Shown here: positions 35,301 to 43,381 of the stretch, piece after piece
How positions within the stretch are numbered: the first letter of the stretch is position 1
How the letters are laid out: every line of letters begins with the position of its first letter
DNA from: Chitinophagales bacterium
Lineage (GTDB): Bacteria > Bacteroidota > Bacteroidia > Chitinophagales > Saprospiraceae
Direction: 5' to 3'
NCBI GenBank assembly: GCA_017303875.1
Contig: JAFLBP010000002.1
Span: forward strand, 124,001-188,000
DNA length: 64,000 bases
Translations under genes and position numbers: made by a program
The notes under the pieces: generated by a model
The model's database searches: none
Told to the model about the DNA's origin: nothing
What the model saw: only the letters and a program-made list of their open reading frames with translations

Positions 35301-35870
35301 CAATACGGCACCTTTGCCATTCCATTCCTGAGTGGCTACTCCGGCAACTCGGAAGGTTGGGTGCAATCTTACTTCGATCTGAGCGAATACAAGGACAAAA
35401 GCGTCTATATCCGCTTCCGTTTTGGCACCGACGACAATACCGCTGTTCCTAATGGCGGCTGGTACGTGGATGAAGTAGAAGTGATTGACATGCTCAACTA
35501 CAATACCACAGCAACGGTTACCGACGCCTCTGGCAGCATCGCTTCCACCGACGCGCCCGGCCGCGGCTTAGTCATCAACCCCGGCTTCTTCCTGAGCAGC
35601 AAAGATGCCCCGGCCCTGCAATTGCCCGTGACAGTACAGCCCAATCCGGCCGATGAATTCCTGCGCATCACCGCTCAGGAAACCCTCGTTGGTGCGGTAC
35701 AAGTCAGCCTCATCGGTTTGGATGGCCGCGTGGCCCTGCAACAGCAGAAAGAAGGTTTGTTTGCCGCACAGGCATTGCAACTGAATATTAGTGAGCTGCC
35801 TGCCGGTGTTTACACCCTGCACCTGCAAAATGCAGCCGGCACTTTTGTACAAAAAGTAGTGGTGAAGTAA
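32349..35870 (+). CDS. Secreted M36 (fungalysin) metallopeptidase with PA, DUF11 and T9SS domains
   Basis: A 1173-residue exported protease. Residues 1-25 form a signal peptide ending SLAFSQ; a FTP-like propeptide follows (to about 210); the M36 catalytic domain has the zinc motif HEYGHGVSN near 577-585 with EGWSDW about 25 residues later. A PA domain (DDLSGKIAMIDRGECEFGAKA) is inserted before the zinc site. Then come a DUF11 repeat (ISKVCTPTINPGEEAEFTIT), a jelly-roll-like domain and a C-terminal type A sorting domain (NPADEFLRITAQ to VQKVVVK). Exported through Sec and then the type IX system. A strong terminator follows. Confidence 0.95.
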   Translation: MIRTPYFLRLGTMLSLLLIASLAFSQEARDKALRFLRENPARFNLSPADVADVKIIREYTSEHNGITHVWFQQQHLGIPLYNGLFALYVTKSGEVLHRGHRFQPDLGRKVNTTMPSLSARQALEIAVNELGFSGFSIPALKTKTNDRNLIFEGGAISRGDIPVSATYEATEKGTIRLAWSMMIDQANTSDYWILNVDAQTGKIIGRQNLTVYCQAGHPHRLGEDADQCDGLNHDSPDPAPPAAPPAAAESYRVFAWPLESPAHGARTLEVNPADAVASPFGWHDVNGQAGAEYTYSRGNNTWAFDDSSNDNTPAVGESIDGGPTYTFDFPFNPDAEPIDNLPAAITNLFYTTNKMHDVTYRLGFNEGAGNFQTRNYSGQGVGNDAVLAQALDGSGENNANFATPPDGSPGRMQMYTWTRQGGRIVTVNAPGAILGSYNGRTTDNWGKPITTTPVTGDVVLINDGSADPTLGCFDAVDDLSGKIAMIDRGECEFGAKALKAQQAGAIGCIICNFENSTILMGPGAVGGQVTIPVVMMEKKDCDLLRQYAGVNLNISLVTPPVSGPNNLDGSFDNGIINHEYGHGVSNRLTGNGFSCLGNLEQMGEGWSDWFTLVNGVRAGDVAAQRRGVGTFVMRQNNDGVGIRRYPYSTDMSINPLTYGSVAQTPDTSQVHPRGEVWAAVTWDLYWAMVAKYGYDADLNNTNSGNFRAMRLVVDGLSFQPCSPGFIDGRDGIMMADMANYAGVDTCLIMDVFARRGMGINADQGSPLNAGDGIENFDPIPTCVKELKISKVCTPTINPGEEAEFTITITNHKDETAASVVLSDIIPDDLTFISASNGGTFANNQVSWNLGNMPTLDVKTVTYKVRFAAGAGSTRIFRDSMDTNDNWLALFTEGESAFDLQSTTVKVGQKAWFAPAGITVTDMTLEYFVDPIQVSGTQPVLRFWHNYNTEKSADAGFLEIRIDGEQAWRRPAATKVFRGEYTGNVQYGTFAIPFLSGYSGNSEGWVQSYFDLSEYKDKSVYIRFRFGTDDNTAVPNGGWYVDEVEVIDMLNYNTTATVTDASGSIASTDAPGRGLVINPGFFLSSKDAPALQLPVTVQPNPADEFLRITAQETLVGAVQVSLIGLDGRVALQQQKEGLFAAQALQLNISELPAGVYTLHLQNAAGTFVQKVVVK

Positions 35871-35894
35871 AATTCGCGACTTGGTAAAAATTTT

Positions 35895-35936
35895 AGAGGG
35901 CCGCTGCGAAACATCGCAGCGGCCCTCTGTTTTTTT
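35895..35936 (+). terminator. Strong intrinsic terminator, possibly bidirectional
   Basis: A perfect 15-base GC-rich stem (AGAGGGCCGCTGCGA with its complement), AACA loop and seven T residues after a G. On the other strand the stem is followed by a weaker A/T tract, so it may also end the converging gene. Confidence 0.93.
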
Positions 35937-35976
35937 ATTGGAAAAAGTATTACCAATAAACTCGCATACCAACCTG

Positions 35977-37020
35977 TTACGGCAAATTCAACAGAAAACC
36001 AATGGTGAAGTTGGCATCCCAGTCGAATACAAACTGTCGGCAGCCGGTAGCATCGGCCACAGCGCGGAGAATATTCAGGCCGGAGGCGGTTTTCTTATTA
36101 TCACCGGCGTTGTAATCGGCCGGAGCCTTCAGTACGGTGTAGCGCTCTTTGCCGTTGCGGTGTGTCTTGGCTAAGTCGTAGGGTACACCACCGATGATGA
36201 AACAGGTATTGCGCAAGTTGCCGGGCACTTGTTTGGCTTTGCCGAATACATCGTCATATACTTGCTGATCGGGGGTGTTGTTCTGGAAATATTTGGCGCC
36301 GGGCGCTTCGAGCGCTGCGCTGGGCAGCCAGGAAATTTTAGTATTACCCGAACCAATATCCACCACAAAGGAAGTACCGGAAAACGCCTGTGGCATAGCG
36401 GCTTTAAGGGCGAGTCGTCCTTCCTGTTCGGGTGTTACTTCATTGACGAAGTAGCCCATTCTTTTCAATTCTGCGCTGATTTTTTCAGTAACCGGCACCT
36501 TTTTAGCACCAGAACTGATCACGAAGTGAATTTCCTTGGGGCTGACGCCAAAGCTAAGCATATCGGCGATGTAGCGCTTGAGGCCCGCTTTTACATCGTC
36601 GTCGGTGGCGAGGCTTTCATACACAAGGCTGGCGCCGTATTCAGCGCGTTTGAGCGACCAGTTTTTCTGGGCGTCTACCTGAATGATAAAAGAGTTGAAG
36701 CCTTGTGCGCCGAGTTCCACCACGCCTTTAAGCTTGCCACCACTGGGCGCTGTCGGAGTGAAATTAAACGGTGTCGGGGTGTAAGAACCGGAGCCTTTCC
36801 CCCAGGAAGAGGAACTGGCGCCGGAATTACTGCCGCCGCCAACAACCGGGTTGGCACTCGGATCGGCTGTGCCGGAATTGTTGCCGTTGGTGGCCGTCAC
36901 CTCCGTATTGCCGGGATTACCAAAGCGCGGAATGATGAATTTTGTGGCGAGAAAATAAACACCCGCCAGAATGGCAAGGGTAATTAAAAGGCGCGAAAAA
37001 GTGGTTAATCGTGCAGCCAT
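35977..37020 (-). CDS. Membrane-anchored Ppx/GppA-like (actin-fold) protein
   Basis: A 347-residue protein. Residues about 9-28 are a single membrane anchor; residues 35-90 are a Gly/Ser/Asn/Thr-rich linker; the rest is an ASKHA-like domain. SFVVDIGSGNTKISW near 217-231 resembles the phosphate loop of exopolyphosphatase/GppA, and EVTPEQEGRLALKAAMP resembles their Glu-Glu-Ala-Arg-Leu segment. Only one such half-domain is fully recognisable, so enzyme activity is uncertain. It converges on the M36 gene and has its own promoter-like box. Confidence 0.55.
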   Translation of the reverse strand: MAARLTTFSRLLITLAILAGVYFLATKFIIPRFGNPGNTEVTATNGNNSGTADPSANPVVGGGSNSGASSSSWGKGSGSYTPTPFNFTPTAPSGGKLKGVVELGAQGFNSFIIQVDAQKNWSLKRAEYGASLVYESLATDDDVKAGLKRYIADMLSFGVSPKEIHFVISSGAKKVPVTEKISAELKRMGYFVNEVTPEQEGRLALKAAMPQAFSGTSFVVDIGSGNTKISWLPSAALEAPGAKYFQNNTPDQQVYDDVFGKAKQVPGNLRNTCFIIGGVPYDLAKTHRNGKERYTVLKAPADYNAGDNKKTASGLNILRAVADATGCRQFVFDWDANFTIGFLLNLP

Positions 37021-37107
37021 GGTGAAAAATGCGTTTGATTGGTAAAAGTGTGTGATGTTTTGGTAACTTATGCAACGCTCCGCGATGTATCGGCGCGTTT
37101 ACCTGTA

Positions 37108-37115
37108 CAAAGGTA
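37108..37115 (-). promoter_or_regulatory. Putative -7 element (TACCTTTG)
   Basis: On the minus strand, TACCTTTG lies about 87 bases before the Ppx-like ATG. The same octamer precedes prs. Confidence 0.4.
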
Positions 37116-37209
37116 CGTCTAAACCATAATAAAATTGCAGGGAGGAAAAAAGCCGACGACGAACACAAGCGAAGTTCGGACGAATGCCTTTTTATCCCCG
37201 CATTATTGC

Positions 37210-37217
37210 TAACTTTG
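37210..37217 (+). promoter_or_regulatory. Putative -7 element of aminotransferase (TAACTTTG)
   Basis: TAACTTTG matches TAnnTTTG, 31 bases before the aminotransferase ATG. No clear -33 TTG. Confidence 0.55.
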
Positions 37218-37248
37218 CACCACAAATTATCACCCGCATCGCTTTATC

Positions 37249-38457
37249 ATGGCAGTAAATACGACAACAATGCTCTCGGAGCGTGTTCTGGCGCTCGCAG
37301 AATCGGAAACCCTCAAAATGGCGCGTATGGCCCGCGAATTACGCGCACAAGGCCACGATGTCATCAGCCTCAGCTTAGGAGAACCCGATTTTGACACCCC
37401 GGAACACATCAAAGACGCAGCCTACCAAGCCCTTAAAGCCGGCTATACCAAATACACGCCCGTGGCCGGCCTCGCCGAATTGACCAAAGCGATCAGCGAA
37501 AAATTTAAACGCGACAACCAGCTCGACTATCGTCCCGACCAAATTGTAGTCAGCAATGGCGCCAAACAAACCATTTACAACCTCTGTCAGGCCCTGCTCA
37601 ACCCTGGCGACGAGGTGATCCTTTTCTCCCCCTACTGGGTTTCCTACATTGAAATCGTAAAACTTTCGGGAGGCGTGCCCGTAGAGTTGTATGCCGGTGT
37701 AGAACGCGACTTTAAACCCAGAGCCGAAGAACTGGCTGCCGCCATCACCGACCGAACCAAGTTCGTCATTTTTTCTTCGCCCTGCAACCCCACCGGAACG
37801 GTGTTCTCCCGCGAAGAATTAGAGGCCTACGCCAATGTAATTGCGCAGCACGAGCACCTGCTTATCGTGAGTGATGAAATTTATGAACACATCAATTTCA
37901 CCCACGAACACGTGAGCATCGGCGCCTTCCCGCAGGTAAAAGACCGCACCATCACGGTCAATGGATTTGCCAAAGGCTTCTCCATGACCGGCTGGCGACT
38001 CGGCTACATGGGCGCACCCAAGTACATCGCCGACGCCTGCGCAAAAATTCAGGGTCAGGTTACCAGCGGCGCTTCCTCCTTCGGACAAAAAGCCGCAGCT
38101 GATGCCCTCATGGGCGACATGAAGCCCACCGAGCAAATGCGCGAAGCTTTCCGCGAGCGCCGTGACATTGTACTGTCCATGCTGGAAGAAATTCCGGGAA
38201 TCAAGTGCAATCACCCCGATGGCGCCTTTTATGTATTTCCCGATGTGAGCGCTTATTTTGGCAAAAGCGACGGCAATACCGTGATCAAAAATGCCGACGA
38301 CTTCTGCGACTATATCATGAGCAACGCCTATGTGGGTCTGGTTTCCGGCTCCGCTTTTGGCGACCCGAACTGTTTCCGCCTGAGCTACGCCGCCTCCGAG
38401 GAGCAACTGCGCGAGGCCATCCGACGCATCAAAAATGTGTTGGCGGCGCTGAAATAA
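37249..38457 (+). CDS. Class I/II pyridoxal-phosphate aminotransferase (aspartate type)
   Basis: A 402-residue fold type I enzyme. SLGEPDFDTPEHI, YTKYTPVAGLAEL, SNGAKQTIYN, FSSPCNPTGTVF and the PLP-lysine stretch VNGFAKGFSMTGWRLGY near residue 242 match the Ib subgroup of aspartate aminotransferases. It probably moves amino groups between aspartate or glutamate and keto acids in the cytoplasm. The stop abuts the stop of the next, converging gene. Confidence 0.92.
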   Translation: MAVNTTTMLSERVLALAESETLKMARMARELRAQGHDVISLSLGEPDFDTPEHIKDAAYQALKAGYTKYTPVAGLAELTKAISEKFKRDNQLDYRPDQIVVSNGAKQTIYNLCQALLNPGDEVILFSPYWVSYIEIVKLSGGVPVELYAGVERDFKPRAEELAAAITDRTKFVIFSSPCNPTGTVFSREELEAYANVIAQHEHLLIVSDEIYEHINFTHEHVSIGAFPQVKDRTITVNGFAKGFSMTGWRLGYMGAPKYIADACAKIQGQVTSGASSFGQKAAADALMGDMKPTEQMREAFRERRDIVLSMLEEIPGIKCNHPDGAFYVFPDVSAYFGKSDGNTVIKNADDFCDYIMSNAYVGLVSGSAFGDPNCFRLSYAASEEQLREAIRRIKNVLAALK

Positions 38458-39183
38458 TTAGTCGGAAACCTGTACAGGAAAATCACGGGAGCGGAGCGGC
38501 TCACGACCGCTTTGCTCCCAGTTTCCGGAACGCCAGTCCAAACGCTCCAGGCCGTTGAAATTCCGTTTGTAATCAAACTGGGATGGAATATCGTAGCAGT
38601 AGCCGTGGTAATAGTATTTTTTGCCGGTGGCAATAGCATCGCTTAATTCCAGCAACATGGTATAGTTGCCAAGACTGAGGGCCGAATATTCCGGATCAAA
38701 AAAACAATAGGTCGCTGAAACAGCTTCTTCCCCGAAATGCACAAAACTGCAAGCCAGCAGACGACCTTCCGGATCAAAAATGTTGTATTCCTGGCCGCGC
38801 ACCGGCTCCTGATGGGCCTGGCGGCTGAGAAAGGAAATCAGCGACTCCGGGCGGCGCTCCAGAAAACGGTGCTGTGCGTGTTTGGCAAACAGCGTTTCCT
38901 TTTCGGGTGTCAGCAAAATCGGCCGGGATTCTACCCGCAAATGACGGTTGCGGCGCAATAAACGCTGCTGACTACGTGAAAAACGGAAATTATCGAGCCG
39001 CACGCGCAAAGGAATGGTTCGGCATAACTGCCCGAACGACATGGCAAAATTGTGCCGCACGATGGCACGCCCCAACAGGCGCCAGCCATCGGCCATCAGA
39101 TCATCAAAAAGCGCCGGATGCATGGTTTGCATCTCGATGCTCTCGTCAATCACATCATCCAGAAAAACGGCTTCGGAATCCAT
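38458..39183 (-). CDS. Arginyl/leucyl-tRNA-protein transferase-like (ATE/Bpt family)
   Basis: A 241-residue protein. DGWRLLGRAIVRHNF, CRTIPLRVRLDNFRFSRSQQRLLRRN, SYCFFDPE-like ATYCFFDPEYSALSLGNYTM and KYYYHGYCYDIPSQFDYKRNF follow the order of the ATE/Bpt C-terminal (GNAT-like) domain, which transfers an amino acid from aminoacyl-tRNA to protein N-termini. The usual N-terminal cysteine-rich motif is reduced to one Cys (GQLCRTIPL). It is 88 bases from, and divergent to, PEP carboxylase. Possibly an N-degron enzyme with altered specificity. Confidence 0.72.
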   Translation of the reverse strand: MDSEAVFLDDVIDESIEMQTMHPALFDDLMADGWRLLGRAIVRHNFAMSFGQLCRTIPLRVRLDNFRFSRSQQRLLRRNRHLRVESRPILLTPEKETLFAKHAQHRFLERRPESLISFLSRQAHQEPVRGQEYNIFDPEGRLLACSFVHFGEEAVSATYCFFDPEYSALSLGNYTMLLELSDAIATGKKYYYHGYCYDIPSQFDYKRNFNGLERLDWRSGNWEQSGREPLRSRDFPVQVSD

Positions 39184-39271
39184 TAAGCAAAGAATGTCTT
39201 TTCGCAGCTCAAAGTTCCGGTTTTCACGCGATTTTTTTATCCAGATACACCGGATTTTTACACCACCTGTT

Positions 39272-41887
39272 ATGCAACTTAAAAACGACGAATTCTTGTC
39301 ACCCGTAGCCCTGTTGTTTCACACCTACAACAGCCTTTTTCTTAGTTTGCCTTTTCAGGACATCGAGCTGGAAGGCAGCCGCCTGGCATTATTCAACGAC
39401 TATTGCCATAAAGCCTATGAAGCCGGAAAATCTCCGCGCGACATCGTGGAGGGATTCTGGGAAGAAGAAAACCTGAAAAGCACCGAACAGCGATTTGGCC
39501 TGCTCCAGTACTTCATCCGCTATGTGGAACGCCAGGTGGTACTGTTTGATTCCGTTGAAGATTCACTGTTTGAGGAAACACACGATATGAACGGCGCCGG
39601 TACGCTCCGGCATTTTCTTACCCGTTTCAATACGCCGCAACAAAAGGCCGCTTTGCGCGACTTTATCAGCAATTACAGCCTCCGCATGGTGCTGACCGCC
39701 CACCCGACGCAATTTTACCCCGGAAAAGTACTGGGTATTATTAATGATTTGGTAGGCAAAATCCGCGACAAAGACCTCGCCGATATTCGCCTGCTGCTCA
39801 TGCAATTAGGTAAAACTTCCTTCATCAATAAAACCCGCCCTACCCCCTACGACGAAGCTGTCAGCCTCGGCTGGTACCTTCAAAATGTTTTTTACGAAGT
39901 ATTGCCCGACATTCTGTTCCGCCTCATTGAATCCGTGGAAGATGCCGATTTCAATGTGCTGAACTTCCCGAATCCGCAGCTGCTTTCCCTCGGCTTCTGG
40001 CCCGGCGGCGACCGCGACGGCAACCCCAACGTACTGGCTGAAACCACCGAACAGGTGGCGCGCCGCCTGCACGAAACCGCCCTGCGCGGCTATTACCGCG
40101 ATGTGCGTGTGCTGCGGCGCCGACTCACGTTTTCCGGTGTGGAAGACCTCATCGCCGGCGTAGAACACCGCATTTACAATACCCTTTATCCTTCCGGCAA
40201 AGGGGAGCCGGTGTATCAGTCCTGCGAACAACTCATTGCCGATCTCGCCGCCGCAAGAACGGTGTTGCACGACAAACATCAGGGACTGTTCAGCGACGTG
40301 CTGGATCGTTTTATTCTTAAAGTTCGGGTATTCGGTTTTCATTTTGCTGCCCTTGATGTGCGGCAGGACAGCCGTAAACACGGTGAAGTTTGGCAATTTA
40401 TCCTGAAAACCTGGAAACAGAAATTCCCCTGGCAGGATCAGGTAGCTTTTGAACAACTCGACGAGTCGGTGCGCATGGAACGTCTGTTGAGCACCAATTA
40501 TCGCCTCAACCCTGCCGATTACGACGATCCGTTTGTACAGGAAACCCTGCAATCTTTTATCGCCATCCACAACATTCAGCAGCGCAACGGCGAAAAAGGC
40601 TGCCATCGCTATGTGATCTCCAATTGCCAGAGCGCCCTTAATGTAGCAGAAGTACTCTCGCTGGCGCGCCTGACCATGCCTGCAAACGACCCTGCACAAG
40701 ACCCCGGCAAGCCTTTGCAACAAGTGCCTTTGGATATTGTGCCGCTTTTTGAAACCATCGACGACCTCGCGGCCTGCGATGAAATTATGCGCACCCTGTA
40801 CACCAACCCGCATTATGCCGGGCACCTCGCCTCCCGCGGAAACGTTCAGACCATCATGCTGGGCTTTTCCGACGGCACCAAAGACGGCGGCTACCTGCGC
40901 GCCAACTGGAGTATTTACCGCGCCAAAGAAGCGCTGAGCAAAATAAGCCGCGAATTTGGCGTAACTGTCCTCTTCTTCGACGGGCGCGGCGGCCCTCCCG
41001 GACGCGGCGGCGGCAACAACGTCAGCTATTACGCAGCACACGGTGCCGCCATCGAAAACCGGGGCATTCAGGTGACCATTCAGGGGCAAACCGTGAGCAG
41101 CACCTACGGCACCATCAGTGCAGCGCAATACAATATCGAACGCCTGCTGACCGCCGGATTAGGCAACAGCCTGTTTATGGGTGAAAAAACCCGACTGCCC
41201 GATAGCACCCGCGACACCATGGAAGCCCTTGCAGATGCCGCCTACGAGGCTTATCTGAAGCTGAAAAACCATCCGCAATTCGTGCCTTATTTGGAAAAAA
41301 TGACCCCCTTGAAATGGTATGGCCAAAGCAATATTGCCAGTCGGCCCACCAAGCGCGGTTCGCAACAGGGCTTGCGGTTTGAAGACCTGCGCGCCATTCC
41401 TTTTGTGGGCGCCTGGGCACAAATGAAGCAAAATGTGCCGGGGTATTACGGCCTGGGCAGTGCCCTGGAAGCCCTGATGCAAAAAGACCCCAAAGGGTTA
41501 AAAACCCTGTATGAGCAATCGCTGTTTTTCCGCACCCTGCTGGAAAACTCCATGCAATCGCTTTCAAAATCGAATTTTCAGGTAAGTACCTATATCGCAC
41601 AGGATCCGGAGTTCGGGGCTTTCTGGCAGCTGCTGTCGGATGAGTACCAACGTACCCTCGATATGCTCCGCAAGCTCAGCAACAAGGAATTGCTGCATGA
41701 AAATCCGAATTCCAGGCTTAGCATTACGCTGCGCGAAAAAATTGTAATTCCGCTCATTACCATTCAGCAGTATGCCTTGCAACGCCTGCGCAGTGGCGAC
41801 CTGAGTGCTGAAGAGGCAGAAATTTGTCAGAAATTGGTGCTGCGCGCCATGTTTGGCATCATCAACGCGGCGCGCAACGCTGCCTGA
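39272..41887 (+). CDS. ppc: Phosphoenolpyruvate carboxylase
   Basis: An 871-residue enzyme converting PEP and bicarbonate to oxaloacetate. VLTAHPTQFYPGK holds the catalytic His; GFWPGGDRDGNPNV, FHFAALDVRQDSRKH, LGFSDGTKDGGYL and FFDGRGGPPGRGGGN are the other signature regions. Two usually constant positions differ: TAHPTE has Gln, and the His of HGRGG is Asp. Start ATG at 39272 gives the normal N-terminus; upstream in-frame codons overlap the divergent gene. It converges with the dioxygenase gene with no gap. Confidence 0.93.
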   Translation: MQLKNDEFLSPVALLFHTYNSLFLSLPFQDIELEGSRLALFNDYCHKAYEAGKSPRDIVEGFWEEENLKSTEQRFGLLQYFIRYVERQVVLFDSVEDSLFEETHDMNGAGTLRHFLTRFNTPQQKAALRDFISNYSLRMVLTAHPTQFYPGKVLGIINDLVGKIRDKDLADIRLLLMQLGKTSFINKTRPTPYDEAVSLGWYLQNVFYEVLPDILFRLIESVEDADFNVLNFPNPQLLSLGFWPGGDRDGNPNVLAETTEQVARRLHETALRGYYRDVRVLRRRLTFSGVEDLIAGVEHRIYNTLYPSGKGEPVYQSCEQLIADLAAARTVLHDKHQGLFSDVLDRFILKVRVFGFHFAALDVRQDSRKHGEVWQFILKTWKQKFPWQDQVAFEQLDESVRMERLLSTNYRLNPADYDDPFVQETLQSFIAIHNIQQRNGEKGCHRYVISNCQSALNVAEVLSLARLTMPANDPAQDPGKPLQQVPLDIVPLFETIDDLAACDEIMRTLYTNPHYAGHLASRGNVQTIMLGFSDGTKDGGYLRANWSIYRAKEALSKISREFGVTVLFFDGRGGPPGRGGGNNVSYYAAHGAAIENRGIQVTIQGQTVSSTYGTISAAQYNIERLLTAGLGNSLFMGEKTRLPDSTRDTMEALADAAYEAYLKLKNHPQFVPYLEKMTPLKWYGQSNIASRPTKRGSQQGLRFEDLRAIPFVGAWAQMKQNVPGYYGLGSALEALMQKDPKGLKTLYEQSLFFRTLLENSMQSLSKSNFQVSTYIAQDPEFGAFWQLLSDEYQRTLDMLRKLSNKELLHENPNSRLSITLREKIVIPLITIQQYALQRLRSGDLSAEEAEICQKLVLRAMFGIINAARNAA

Positions 41888-42778
41888 TTATCCGATTTTC
41901 ACCGAAGTCATCGTCAGGGAACCGGCGATGGCTTTGTCGTTAAAAAAAGAAACGCCTTCATTTTTGCCCTGAAGGCCAAGGGTGTACAGCAGCGGGTAGT
42001 AGTGGTCGGGCGTGGGCACGGCCAGGCGCATGTCTTTGTGCAGGCTTTGATAGTTAATGACGGCCTGATGATCCTGGTCGGTGATTTTCTTTTTGAGCAG
42101 CTCGTTGATTTCAAGCGTCCAATCGAAGCCGTACTCCTGATTGATGTTGTCGAAATTGCCACCGGGCAGGCGCATCATGCCGAGGTTGTGCACCATATTG
42201 CCGCTGCCGAGGATGAGCACGCCTTTTTTGCGCAGCGAAGCCAGTTCGCGGGCCAGGTCGTAGTGGTACTGCGGCGGGCGGTTGTAGTCGATACTCAGCT
42301 GGAGCATTGGAATATCGGCATTGGGGTACATTTGCTTGACAACCGACCAAGCGCCGTGGTCGAGGCCCCAGTCGTGGTCCAGCTCCACTTTAGTCGACTG
42401 GATGGTGTTCACTGTTTCCTGGGCCATCAATGGGCTGCCGGGCGCGGGGTATTGTGCTTTGAAGAGCGCTTCGGGGAAGCCGCCGAAATCGTGAATGGTT
42501 TTGGGTGCTTCCATGGCCGTTACGCGGGTGCCGCGGGTGAGCCAGTGGGCCGAGACGATCAGCACTGCCTTGGGCGTCGGGATGGACTGCGCCATTTCGC
42601 GCCAGCGGCGGCTGAATTCATTGTCTTCGATGGCATTCATGGGCGAGCCGTGGCCGACGAAGAGCACGGGCATTACCAGGTCTTGTTCGGGCAGGTTTTC
42701 GCCCATGCGTTTGAAGCAGGAAAGGGTGCTTAACATGGTGGAGCCGAGTATGATTTTGAGAAAGGTTTTGCGTTCCAT
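41888..42778 (-). CDS. DODA-type extradiol dioxygenase (YgiD-like)
   Basis: A 296-residue protein. VLFVGHGSPMNAIEDNEF, VSAHWLTRGTRV, WGLDHGAWSVVKQMYP, LQLSIDYN, GSGNMVHNLG and TPDHYYPLLYTLG match 4,5-DOPA dioxygenase-like class III extradiol enzymes; the histidines at about 43 and 80 are the metal ligands. The N-terminal 20 residues (KTFLKIILGSTMLSTLSC) form a hydrophobic export-like segment, unusual for YgiD, which is cytoplasmic. The ATG at 42778 starts this segment. Divergent from a Crp/Fnr regulator. Confidence 0.88.
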   Translation of the reverse strand: MERKTFLKIILGSTMLSTLSCFKRMGENLPEQDLVMPVLFVGHGSPMNAIEDNEFSRRWREMAQSIPTPKAVLIVSAHWLTRGTRVTAMEAPKTIHDFGGFPEALFKAQYPAPGSPLMAQETVNTIQSTKVELDHDWGLDHGAWSVVKQMYPNADIPMLQLSIDYNRPPQYHYDLARELASLRKKGVLILGSGNMVHNLGMMRLPGGNFDNINQEYGFDWTLEINELLKKKITDQDHQAVINYQSLHKDMRLAVPTPDHYYPLLYTLGLQGKNEGVSFFNDKAIAGSLTMTSVKIG

Positions 42779-42832
42779 AACAGCATTGTTTTTTTGCAGG
42801 GACAAAATTCGGGGGCTTGCACTACTTTTACC

Positions 42833-42846
42833 TTGAACTAGATCAA
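42833..42846. promoter_or_regulatory. FNR/CRP-like operator palindrome
   Basis: TTGAACTAGATCAA fits the FNR-type pattern TTGAT-N4-ATCAA with one change. It lies between the dioxygenase (55 bases from its start) and the Crp/Fnr-type regulator (18 bases from its start), so it could serve autoregulation and control of the dioxygenase. Confidence 0.55.
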
Positions 42847-42864
42847 GATTTTCGACTACCCGAC

Positions 42865-43380
42865 ATGTCAGATACCATTAAACAATATAAAAAAGGAAGC
42901 ATTTTGCTGAGTCCCGGCGAGGTATGCCGCTATGCCTACGAGGTACAGCAGGGTTGTTTGAAAAGTTATGTGCTGGATGCGCAGGGGCGTGAGCATATCC
43001 TGCATTTTGCGCCGGAGGGTTGGACAATTTCAGATCTGGAGAGTTATCTGGAAGAAAAACCGGGGCAAATTTACATTGAAACACTGGAGGACTGCACCAT
43101 CAAGTTAATCTCCCGCCTCGATTGGGATACCCGGCTTAGCGGTTCGGAGGAGCAACTACGTGAAATGAACCGACGTTTTCAGCGCAGTGTGATTGCGGCC
43201 AACCGGCGTATTCTGAATCTACTCGGCTCCTCAGCCGAAGACCGCTACCGGGATTTTATCGCCACCTACCCTACCCTGCTGCAACGCCTGCCGTTGAAGC
43301 TGATTGCGGCATATTTGGGCATTACGCCGGAGTTTTTGAGTCGGATACGGCGGAGATTGAAGGAGGGAGAGGGAACGTAG
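42865..43380 (+). CDS. Crp/Fnr family transcriptional regulator
   Basis: A 171-residue protein. Residues about 7-110 form the cyclic-nucleotide-type beta barrel (YKKGSILLSPGEVCRYAYEV, GCLKSYVLDAQGREHILHFAPEGW); RLPLKLIAAYLGITPEFLSRI near the end is the helix-turn-helix. No cysteine cluster for an Fe-S centre is seen, so it is not a classical FNR. Start ATG at 42865; an upstream ATG at 42817 would read through the putative operator. Divergent partner: the dioxygenase. Confidence 0.9.
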   Translation: MSDTIKQYKKGSILLSPGEVCRYAYEVQQGCLKSYVLDAQGREHILHFAPEGWTISDLESYLEEKPGQIYIETLEDCTIKLISRLDWDTRLSGSEEQLREMNRRFQRSVIAANRRILNLLGSSAEDRYRDFIATYPTLLQRLPLKLIAAYLGITPEFLSRIRRRLKEGEGT

Positions 43381-43381
43381 C

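Noticed and set aside
36229-36987. 252-codon open frame on the plus strand
   Set aside because: Antisense to the Ppx-like gene, no domain or start context.
39806-41128. 440-codon open frame on the minus strand
   Set aside because: It lies entirely within ppc on the other strand; the ppc frame carries all catalytic motifs.
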